DNA from: Cheiracanthium punctorium
Taxonomy: Eukaryota; Arthropoda; Arachnida; Araneae; Cheiracanthiidae
Length of the DNA stretch: 64,000 bases
NCBI GenBank assembly: GCA_038373885.1
Contig: JAWZYV010006146.1
Location: forward strand, 248,001-312,000
Direction: 5' to 3'
The translations under genes and the position numbers were made by a program. This document shows, piece by piece, positions 55,970 through 64,000 of this stretch. The stretch's first letter is position 1; each line of letters opens with the position of its first letter. Below the pieces are notes generated by a model. That model worked only from the letters and a program-made list of their open reading frames with translations. It had not been told where the DNA came from and ran no database searches.

Positions 55970-56785
55970 CAGTGCGCACCGGTTATAACGGACCTGGGAT
56001 ATAACGTACTATCGGTTATAACGTACCTAGAAGCTAGATCCCGATTGAAGTCCTATATTTATAATGTTATTTAACTTCGGTTAAAACGTACTTAACGAAA
56101 GTACGTACTTCGGCTATAACGTACTTTTTATACCAAAGCCAAAAATAAAATTTTGCTTTTCTTAAGTATTTTATTTCCTTTTTCTCGAAAATTTTAGTAC
56201 GTTCAAAAACACTCGTTGTCAGTTTGCAGATTCTCTAGCGAGATGAATTGTGTATAAATGAAGGGAACAATCTTTTATCTTTTAACCCTGCTAGATAGGG
56301 CTAAGAACAAAACCATGTGTTTTCTTTGTCATTCATCAATGTACGAAAATGACTTCTGAAAAGCCCTATCTATAATGATTCTGATGACAGTGAAAAAGAA
56401 ACAGGGGAGCCTATACCAAGCATACCCGAAGCATTAAATGCTGCAAAAACATTATCGCGATTTTTTGAATGCCGCAGTGATGATGCAGAGACTCTACAAA
56501 AGTCTAATATGGATATCTAAAACGGTATATTTAAAGTGGCATCTGCTCATTTAAAACAAAAGAAAATTAAAATTATTTATCTCAGTAAAAATTGTAAGAA
56601 ATAAAGAAAATTTTTCTGTTTTTTACTTAAATTTTAAAAAATCAGACCTGTTTAAAACACACATTACAGTGAAATTATGAGCCCGCTTTCTTTTTATGTG
56701 TAATATTGGATCTTACCGGCGATATTGCCTATAACGTACTACTTTTTTAGGTCCCGTGAGAGTACGTTATAACCGATGTCTGCTG
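55970..56785. mobile_element. pogo-like transposon, internally deleted
   Basis: The termini CAGTGCGCACCGGTTATAAC and CAGCAGACATCGGTTATAAC (reverse complement) lie inside TA at 55968-55969 and 56786-56787. The subterminal word ATAACGTAC is repeated on both sides. The interior near 56380-56520 encodes DSDDSEKETGEPIPSIPEAL and FFECRSDDAETLQKSNMDI, like the C-terminal tail of Tigger/jerky proteins. The rest of the transposase is gone. Confidence 0.85.
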
Positions 56786-56989
56786 TATAATCTAGCAGAT
56801 GGTTGAAGTGTATTTATTTATAATTAGCCAAGAATTTTCTAAACATAGACAATCGTACTTGCATGTATACAAGATGTAATGATCCAACTTATAAAGATTA
56901 TTTAAAACTATATCATAAGCTTATTATTACTGGCAACTACAATGTAGTCAATGATTACAAATCTACTATCTTACGGTACTAAATATAAA

Positions 56990-57632
56990 CAGGGCCCGAT
57001 TTATACCCCTGGGGGCCCCGGGCCAAAGCTTCATATGGGGGCCCCCATACATCTTACCTTCCTCGAATACAAGAGTGATTTTATTTTATAGGCTGCTATG
57101 AGTTTACATACCTTTGACAGGTATACATAAGCAAAGCATTTTATGAATCTAATGAAAGAATTTTTTTTTAATTTTAGAATTCCACTAAACTAACTCCAAA
57201 CATAAAACAATGAAAACTTTGTAAATAAACACTCATAAAATGATACTTTTTTCGCAGAAAACGCGTTTTCGTACTGAAAATTTCAGTATATCCTCAGTCT
57301 AAAGGTTCACAATTTTAGGCTGAGGAGGTACAGAAATTTTTAGTACGAAAACGCATTTCCTGGAAAAAAGGTATCATTTTATGAGTGTTTATTTACAAAG
57401 TTTTCACTGTTTTATCTTTTTAACACCAGTATTTTGAGTGTATTTACTGTAATCATATTTTGTTACGTTTACTGTAATTATATTTTGTTACATTTTACAG
57501 TATGTCAGGAAATATGAGCGAAATGTTACATGTACAAAAAATTACTGCGTATTTTTTTCATTTTGCCCCCCCCCCCCTAGAGTGGGGGCACCGGGCCAAT
57601 ACCCCGAATGCCCCGCCGTAAATCAGGCCCTG
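56990..57632. mobile_element. hAT MITE with long internal inverted repeat, exact 8-bp TSD
   Basis: Exact flanks aatataaa (56982-56989 and 57633-57640) surround termini CAGGGCCCGATTTATACCCC and CAGGGCCTGATTTACGGCGG. Inside, 57197-57303 and 57304-57412 form an inverted repeat with arms of about 105 bp (AAAACTTTGTAAATAAACAC, TCATAAAATGATAC and GCGTTTTCGTACT in both arms). The 643-bp element has no coding capacity. Confidence 0.92.
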
Positions 57633-58312
57633 AATATAAATACACATTACTTATTGCATACTAGCTGCTTAGCCCGGCGTTGCCTGGTTGCATTAGGCGT
57701 TACGACGCAACCTGACTTAAAAATTATCTGCTGCTCTAGTCGGCTAATCAGCTAGTCCTGTTTACGGGAATGAAGCTTATTTTCACAACACTAATGCATA
57801 AAGTAAACATGAATTTTAAAGACATTGTTACTTATACTATTAAAATTACTTGAACTCAGTACAATGCGGCCCAACCCTTTCTCATCTGTGATTTTAATTC
57901 TTAAACCCAGATTTAACCTGTTAGCTCCCCCACCGTTTCAAAGATTCAACACCGAAGATTTTCTTCTGTTCCCAGCATTGCTACCCAGATTGGTTTGGGT
58001 TTATCAGTGTCTAATGCAACCACTGTTGCGCTTTCACAACGCAAGCCACCAGCGGAGCATTCATAGATTCATGTTACTAGGTACAGAAGGGTATCTTATC
58101 CGTTGTGTCTTTGCAACGATGGGGGGAACAAGTTAAATGTGGGTTCTATGGGAGGGTTTAACTCGATAACAATAGAATAAAATCAAATTGACATTTTTTT
58201 CTTTTCCGAAGACGCTCACCGCTCAGGTACGCACTGCTAACAACCCAAAAACTTATAAATGGATTGCCCCATGCCACTGATTGACTGGGCTCTTCTTTCT
58301 GTAGAGGAAAAA

Positions 58313-58320
58313 TATAAAAG
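58313..58320 (+). promoter_or_regulatory. TATA box upstream of an ORF
   Basis: TATAAAAG is followed 45 bp later by a 14-codon upstream ORF (ATG 58365, TGA 58407) and about 107 bp later by the ATG of the 116-codon frame. The spacing is that of a normal pol II core promoter, but no transcription evidence is available. Confidence 0.45.
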
Positions 58321-58426
58321 CTGCTGTGTGGTATCTGAATTGATTTAAAGTGTGCAAATTGATCATGAACAAGGTTAATGCCTGGGAAATAAAGAAATCA
58401 TATTTCTGAATTTACTGAACTTAAAT

Positions 58427-58777
58427 ATGAATCAAATCAGTTCTATCGTTGGTGATAAATTTAATAATATATATAATATTTTTAAAAGGAATTTAGATGA
58501 AAATATTTATAATTTAATTATTGATTATATTTTTCCAATTGAAGCATTTAATTATTGGAATATTTTTGTTACGGAAGAAGTATATATTAATTTACATTGT
58601 AATAAGTTTATTATTAATAATAAAACATTTACGAGTATTATAAAAACTTCCATTAATCGAAGCGATTTTTTTGCGAAATTCGAATTAAAACAGCTGTTGT
58701 TTATTGCCTTATATTTGAAGCCAAAATGCGCCAAACACTACTGTTATTGTACAACTAAAAGTCAAAGCCCGTTGTGA
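58427..58777 (+). CDS. uncharacterised 116-aa ORF in the repeat
   Basis: The frame reads MNQISSIVGDKFNNIYNIFK, then NLDENIYNLIIDYIFPIEAF, NYWNIFVTEEVYINLHCNKF and a C-terminal ELKQLLFIALYLKPKCAKHY. It is rich in Ile, Asn, Phe and Tyr, with AT-rich codons. No signal peptide, membrane segment or catalytic motif stands out. I recognise no family. It could be a captured cellular fragment or an element-encoded small protein. Its TATA box and its place inside a dispersed repeat are the reasons to list it. Confidence 0.35.
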   Translation: MNQISSIVGDKFNNIYNIFKRNLDENIYNLIIDYIFPIEAFNYWNIFVTEEVYINLHCNKFIINNKTFTSIIKTSINRSDFFAKFELKQLLFIALYLKPKCAKHYCYCTTKSQSPL

Positions 58778-59381
58778 AGCAATTACAACGAGCGCTCTTC
58801 TGAAAACGTGAAAAAAGTTTCTCATTCCAAAGATTTCGTTTTGTGTACATAGTTATTCTTATGTCCAAGCAGACGATTTCTTTGCTTGGCTCGATTTCCT
58901 CTTATCAATCCTGGATTTATTTGTGAGAAGAAAAATTAAACTGCGTAATCTAGAAAAACAATTTTAAGGCCTTTATAAATAGCGCAGTCTTATCTCTTTT
59001 CTTTTTGTAAAGGGTTGCATGACGTAATTTTAAAATTAAAAAAAATGTCCATTTCATGTAGTGTCTGAGGTACTTAACGCTAAAACGTGAACCTAAAAGA
59101 CAGCATGATGCGGAAATAAGACATTTTGAAAGTGAGAACGGTCTAACTTTTCACTTTTTTGATACCGAATGACGATGACATAGTTTTTTTTTTTTTTTTT
59201 GTGTGTGTGTGTGTCATTATATTGCAATGATCTCAGGTTAGTACATATATGATGCAAACTTTAAGTCAAGAGTGAAATAATTTTGCTTTTTCTAGATTCC
59301 ACTTCACTGGAATTAATTCGAATTACACATGTGAGGAAAAGTTTCGTTTCCTACCGTGCGAAGAACGGGCACGCAGCTAGT

Positions 59382-60102
59382 TAATAATAAACCTAGGACC
59401 GAATCTTAGAGCATACCCATATTCAATATAAAGTGGAATTTATTTTTAACTCAATAATATTTTTTGTACTTTAACTACTTAAGTATTGTTTTTTTTATTT
59501 CTCTTGTAGTTTTTTCATTGTATTTAAAATATAGAATAATGTGTGTGTGTGTATATTATTCATACCTAATTACTCATTATTAATAGTCCTAAACTTATTG
59601 ACAGTTTTTGAATAAACACAAAAATTCGACTAAACAGAAAGTGTACTTTTACTATTAAACTGCTTAGTTTTGCAGTTCCAAGCGGGAAATTTATGAATAT
59701 ATTTAAATATTTATAAATATATGTTCTTGAAGGAATGTTAAATTTTTGGTACATTTTATCCAAGTAAAGAATTCTTCTGAACTTTGTGATGTCAAAGTCA
59801 TGTTTCTGATCAAGTTTCCCTTGTTCTGACCTTCAAAAGTACCTTTTAAGTAGTCAAAATTTTCATGACTGAAACAATACATTCGCTAGTGGTCCACAAA
59901 AAGAAATTCGACGTAATTAAGTAACAGTGAAAAATAATCACACAATATGAAACTGCAGTTGCTGGTTTATAGGTATGCTGATGTTTATTTAGTGTTAATC
60001 ATGAAAAGTGAAACGTACTACAAAAATTATTGAGATAAAAAATGTTTTCTAAGATGAACAAATCTATAAACATAAAAATTATTTTAAAAATTTTAATACT
60101 CC
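59382..60102. other. hAT-internal, nothing recognised
   Basis: AT-rich remnant of the outer hAT between two nested insertions. It includes a (GT)n tract near 59540-59553. Confidence 0.4.
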
Positions 60103-60110
60103 TTTTGTAG

Positions 60111-60287
60111 CAGACCATGACTGTCGGACGGACACTTGGTGCACGTGCCCTGGGCACAACTGCAGAAATAAGCCAGAAAATTGAGTTTAACACGATATAC
60201 AGGGGCACAAAAATTGAGCCAGCTAAGAGACACAAAATCTGAAAAGTGCCCTGGGCACAAAAGTGTTATAGTGAAAGTCAGGCCCTG
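60111..60287. mobile_element. short hAT MITE
   Basis: The termini CAGACCATGACTGTCGG and CAGGGCCTGACTTTCAC (reverse complement) have flanks ttttgtag (60103-60110) and gtttgtag (60288-60295), which match at 7 of 8 positions. The interior carries the word GTGCCCTGGGCACAA twice. Confidence 0.75.
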
Positions 60288-60367
60288 GTTTGTAGACATA
60301 AACTAGATATAAAAGGAATTAAAACATTTTAAAATAATTAGTAATAATGTAAAGGTGTTAGAGTTAG

Positions 60368-60402
<35 letters not shown>

Positions 60403-60758
60403 AGTAGAGGGGGCCTCAAAATTGAGTTGCGTCTCGGGCCTCTCAAGAGCAAAATCCGCCACTGGGGGGAGAATATAGGTATTCGCACTCATTCTGTGCT
60501 TTCTGGGGGCCTGAGGGTAAAATTTCAAATGTTTTCTGTAAAGATAAAATTCGCGAAACATTTCTTCCGGGGGAGGGATGAGTGCTGAGTGCCTGTCTGA
60601 GATGACCATTCCCCCCCCCCTACAAACACTTATATGGGTATCATGTACGGGGGCCCTGTGAACAGCAACATGATCATTTTAGGGAGGGGGTCTGACCTCC
60701 CCCCCCGAGTCCGAGTAATTTGGACCCCCCCTAAAAAAAATTTCTGGCTGCGCTACTG

Positions 60759-61815
60759 CTTCTTCAGGTGTCTTAAATTTAACAGCTTTCGTGGGTGACC
60801 TGTTTTTCAGATAGTTTGCTGTGTTAACAGCTTCCGCCCAATGTTCTCTCGGTAGACCTGAGTCGAGCAGCATAGTACGAGCTTTTTCAACAAGAGTTCT
60901 ATTCAGTCGTTCTGCGACCCCGTTTTGTTCAGGAGATCTGGGAACTGTCGTTTCATGTCTGATTCCAGATAACTTCAGATATCGCTCAAGGTCTTTATTC
61001 ACATATTCTCTACCATTGTCGGAGCGAAGGGCTTTGATTCTCTTTCCTGTTTGGTTTTCAACCAGAGCTTTAAATTCCAGGAATTTATCTTTAACTTCAT
61101 CCTTTGTTTTTAGAAAATAAACAAATGACTTACGGGAGAAATCGTCTGTAAACGTAAGAAAATATCTTGATCCACCAATGGAAACAGTTGACATAGGACC
61201 ACATAAGTCTGAGTGTACAAGTTCTAGAACAGACTTAGAACGATTTTTCGATGCGTGCGGAAAAGGTTGTCGGTGCTGCTTGCCTTTAACACACGTGATG
61301 CAGGGCTTCTTTGGATCAGCTTCACAAGAAATTCCTGTAGACATTTTAGAAATCAATAGCTTCATATCTCTTCTATTTAAATGAGCTAAACGGCGATGCC
61401 AGACATCGTGAGAATTCAAAGTTGCTACTGACGCTTTAACTTGCAAAGTGTCCAATTTGTACAACCCATTATTTTCTGAAGCTGTAGCAAAAATGAACTT
61501 TCGAGGAATTTCAATTACCGACTCAGTTATTTTGCAACCTTGTCTGTCGAACACTACTGATTTGCCTTTCTTCACTATTTGAGATATAGAAAGTAAATTT
61601 GTCGTCAAATCTGGAGCATGAATGACATCATTCGCCTTAACAGTGTGTTTATTCGCTAACTGAATATTAACATCACCAATTCCAGTTGCCGGAACAGAAT
61701 TACCATTTGCAACATCAATATTTCGATTAACTTCAGGTTTAAGGTTCTTTATCCAGTCACTTCTAGGAGTCATGTGATTGTTACATCCACCAGTCTGTTG
61801 GTTGCTTTTCATCAT
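60759..61815 (-). pseudogene. Copia pol, 5' part: damaged protease and integrase
   Basis: It begins in a frame shifted from gag at CNNHMTPRSDWIKNL, which is the sequence right after the protease active-site DSG. The DSG itself is absent. GNSVPATGIGDVNI and APDLTTNLLSISQIVKKGKS are the rest of the protease. The integrase zinc domain follows (HRRLAHLNRRDMKLL ... CITCVKGKQ, HHCC). The catalytic core is next: HSDLCGPM, TFTDDFSRKSFVYFLKTKDE, LRSDNGREYVNKDLERYLKL and SPEQNGVAERLNRTLVEKAR, with all three DDE acidic residues visible. It is cut by the hAT insertion within FKTPEE. The last 25 or so codons of the open frame belong to the hAT. Confidence 0.93.
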
Positions 61816-62653
61816 TTTCAGTAGATGTAAATAAACTACAAGCTTTATTATGTGGTTCGTTCTTGTATTTAACCGTATTTCTTCTTGGTTTTAAACATGA
61901 TGAGCTAAAATGGCCAAATTCATTACAATTATAACAACGAGCTTTGCGACTGTCTTTATGCTTACGTTTTTGTGAAAATTTGTTCGCTGACTTCCCATAA
62001 AAAGCATTATCAGAGGATGTTAATGTTGAACACATGTCCTTAATGTTTTCTTGTAATAGCAAATTTTTCACAAATTCGATTGTTATCGTCTGATTGGATC
62101 CCTGTATTCCAAGAATTAGCGGGCGAAATTTTTCTGGCAACCCTCCTAAAATAATACCACCAACAGTCTCATTTTCAAGCGGCTTTCCAATATTTTCCAA
62201 TTGCTCTACGATAGAAGTAATATGATCTATATATGCGGTCATAGAAGAAAATTCTTCATATTTTGTTCTAAATAGAGAGCCATATAAACCGATTCTTCGA
62301 ACTACACCGTTATCCTCATATGTTCTTTGAAGAGACATCCAAGCTTCTTTAGCAGTTTTAGCCTTTTTGGTTTCAGCTGACGCAATGGGCTTAATCGATA
62401 AATTTATCTTAGCTAATGCTCTTTTATCTAATTCTGGATCAATATTAGTGCCTTCAATACAATCCCACAAACCGGCATCTACGAGAAAATTTTTCATAAG
62501 AAATTTCCAATCGGCGTAGTTTCTGCCATCTAAATGCTATGATTCAGGTAAACCCCCACTTGATGTGGACACGGGAGTTTTTTTAACATTTAGTTGCGTT
62601 TGTAATTGTTCAATTTGAAGCTGTAAAGCTTTAATCGCTTCATTTTCTGCCAT
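61781..62653 (-). pseudogene. Copia gag
   Basis: The frame starts at ATG 62653 (MAENEAIKALQLQIEQLQTQ). A single in-frame TAG (62537-62539) interrupts it after 38 codons, and it then continues unbroken through MKNFLVDAGLWDCIEGTNID to the end. It has the UBN2-type Copia capsid region (EAWMSLQRTYEDNG, ILGGLPEKFRPLIL) and a zinc knuckle, CYNCNEFGHFSSSC (C-x2-C-x4-H-x4-C). Gag packages the element RNA into virus-like particles. The frame closes just where the protease should begin. Confidence 0.92.
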
Positions 62654-62782
62654 AATGAAAGCACTTTAAATCTTTTTGAAGAATCAGTTCGAATACGAAA
62701 AATTAAACTTAGAATACGAATAAAATTTTATATTTCATACCTTTATCACAATCCTCTACGCTATTTCTGGGCCACCATAACC

Positions 62783-63034
62783 TATTGGGGCAGAGTGCGA
62801 GTGGTAGAGGAATAAATTATATGGCATTCACACATTTAGAACATTTATATTTGAAACATAACATAGCACAACATATAACATCGACGAAAAAACATTGGAA
62901 TAAGTAAAACACAAAAAGGGGTAACTAGGGGCAACGGAACAGCATGTTGCCATACTATAAAAAGGTTAACAATGGGAAAGATTATTATTTGTCACATCAC
63001 AGTCACTATTTGACTTTAATAATTATCCCCAATA
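62783..63034 (-). repeat. Copia 5' LTR
   Basis: The right copy, 250 of 252 bases identical to the left copy. In the minus-strand direction it comes first and is followed immediately by the primer-binding site. Confidence 0.95.
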
Positions 63035-63039
63035 ATTGG

Positions 63040-63430
63040 CACAGGTACGGCAGACGCCCTGCGGCGCCAAGTAAGGCGATAAGAGATACGATGTGTAGGC
63101 ATCCATTACCTGTATGGTAACCCAGCCGAACCTGTTTCCTTTGGCGTCCGCGCCAAGTGCGATAAATGTGAACAATTCAAATAGAATGTGTTCAAGTACG
63201 TGCAGAAGGGAATTTGAAGGGATATTGTTTGTTATTAGCAGACGGGCGATAAACAGAGAGCACTTAAGAAAGGAAGCGAGCGCGCATTTAAAGCCATGTT
63301 TTGAGCCATAGAGGAAAGTGGAGAGCGCTTCTTCTAAGCTTCCAATAGAGCATTTCGACGTGACGTATCTCTGACGTCAGCTGAGTGACAGCTTCGCGCA
63401 TCGTTCTGCGCATGCTATTTCTTTACCTAA
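63040..63430. promoter_or_regulatory. candidate ARL15 promoter region, right part
   Basis: A CpG-rich, apparently unique stretch (for example GCGGCGCCAAG and TGGCGTCCGCGCC) with a cAMP-response-type TGACGTCA near 63373. Removing the Copia and one copy of its 5-bp duplication would join this directly to 52624, so the two GC-rich segments formed one block before the insertion. That this block is the ARL15 promoter, or a bidirectional promoter, is inference. Confidence 0.4.
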
Positions 63431-64000
63431 ATGTATAATTTAGCAATCTCAATAATCTGTATAAACTACGTGTAATCTGAGGAGGTTCATTGGGTTTTTG
63501 GATTACGAACGCAGCCCCACTGTGAAGAATGTAAACAAACTGCAGAATTGCAAGCAACAGGCGTTTCAGTTTAGACAGCAATCCACGACTGTGCACGAAA
63601 GAATGTAAATTACTTATTTAGAAATATGGAAGAAATTTTAAAGCTGTCCTCAAATAATTAAACTCAAATAATTAATTGCAAAATTAGATATTGTTTCTAG
63701 TTTAGGATTGTGATATTTTTTCATGATTTTTAACTATATGGATAATTCGTCTCCAATGTAGTTTGAAGCTATGACTAGATAGGTTTATCCTTAGATTGAC
63801 ATGAATTTTAGTGCATGCTTTCTATGGATAGCACTTTCTGGTGTGGATTCTGTTATTAAATGTGCATATAAAATGCATAAGAATAAATCAATAGAAAACA
63901 TGAAAGAATTGGTTTGTTAATTATTTTTTAAAAACATATTTTGATTAAAAAGTCGGTAAAATCATACAAGCCGGTGCCCACCCCATGTAAACATGGCGAC
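63431..64000. other. AT-rich flank, nothing recognised
   Basis: No coding region. The last bases read TGTAAACATGGCGAC, where ATGGCGAC has a good start-codon context but runs off the window, so nothing can be concluded. Confidence 0.35.

Larger units (their letters stand above)
57660..59381 (+). mobile_element. ACTAGCTGC repeat, unknown superfamily
   Basis: It starts ACTAGCTGCTTAGCCCGGCG and ends GAACGGGCACGCAGCTAGT, so the outer ACTAGCTGC is inverted at the ends. The right 160 bp recur, inverted, at 10874-11037. The AGCCCGGCGTTGCCTGG start is a phrase I associate with abundant arthropod repeats of uncertain class. It contains a TATA box and an ORF (58427-58777). Confidence 0.65.
54886..60758 (+). 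mobile_element. hAT transposon inserted in the Copia, exact 8-bp TSD
   Basis: The exact repeat cttcttca flanks it (54878-54885 and 60759-60766). The termini CAGTGGCGCAGCGACGGGGG and CAGTAGCGCAGCCAGAAAT (reverse complement) pair, both leading into runs of G with GGTCC. Within it are a transposase N-terminus (55626-55855), a pogo-like element, an hAT MITE, an unknown 1.7-kb repeat and another short hAT MITE. It postdates the Copia and predates these inner insertions. Confidence 0.95.
52625..63034 (-). mobile_element. full-length Copia LTR retrotransposon, interrupted by an hAT
   Basis: The two 252-bp LTRs are direct repeats, each starting TATTGGGG and ending CCCCAATA on the plus strand. They are flanked by the exact 5-bp duplication attgg (52620-52624 and 63035-63039). 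On the minus strand the 5' LTR (right) is followed by a primer-binding site, GGTTATGGTGGCCCAG (62767-62782), close to the initiator-Met-tRNA site used by Drosophila copia. A polypurine tract (AAAGTGGGGG, 52877-52886) precedes the 3' LTR. Without the hAT insert the element is about 4.5 kb, normal for Copia. Confidence 0.96.

Noticed and set aside
63970..64000. Start of a divergently transcribed gene at the right edge
   Set aside because: Only a good-context ATG is visible. There is no coding sequence to evaluate before the window ends.

Overview
This window looks like intronic, transposon-filled DNA from an animal, most likely an arthropod and perhaps a spider or other chelicerate. It is AT-rich, has spliced exons tens of kilobases apart, and carries hAT, pogo/Tigger, mariner, Penelope-like, LINE, Copia and tRNA-derived SINE sequences, with no bacterial features. 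The taxonomic guess is inference. No rRNA, intact tRNA or CRISPR array was seen.

The only host gene I can support is on the minus strand: a small GTPase that I identify as ARL15 (ADP-ribosylation factor-like 15). Four coding exons join in phase: 51904-51969 (start codon at 51966), 51678-51825 (P-loop), 28949-29008 and 15522-15730. They encode 160 codons and are separated by introns of 78, 22,669 and 13,218 bp. The C-terminal exon was not found and may lie left of the window. A GC-rich, CpG-containing segment upstream of the start codon (52200-52619, continuing at 63040-63430) may be its promoter. It is split by a young Copia retrotransposon.

Layout. 1-15500: solo-LTR-like and MITE sequences, a ZMYM-type hAT (4798-6591), a second hAT (6686-9975) that contains a degraded Penelope-like element, and a 2-kb element at 12686-14654. 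15500-29000: ARL15 intron 3, with an hAT holding a SINE (16772-17536), a frameshifted copy of an unclassified transposase-like family (17625-19267), an element at 20157-22709, a Tigger transposase (minus strand, 23805-25187) and a pogo-like element (25764-27504). 29000-51700: ARL15 intron 2, with a LINE fragment, a mariner (31104-32018), a pogo element filled with SINEs (32139-33844), a nearly full-length pogo transposase (36542-37858), a 724-bp palindrome (37867-38590), Copia fragments (40596-46508) and a tRNA-SINE cluster (49880-50680). 52625-63034: a full-length Copia with 252-bp LTRs differing at two positions, interrupted by a 5.9-kb hAT (54886-60758) that itself holds several younger insertions.

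Most element boundaries rest on terminal inverted repeats plus target-site duplications read directly from the sequence. Six hAT insertions have exact 8-bp duplications and the Copia has an exact 5-bp one. None of the transposase or retrotransposon reading frames seen is fully intact, so the window is a record of nested insertions rather than a set of cooperating genes.
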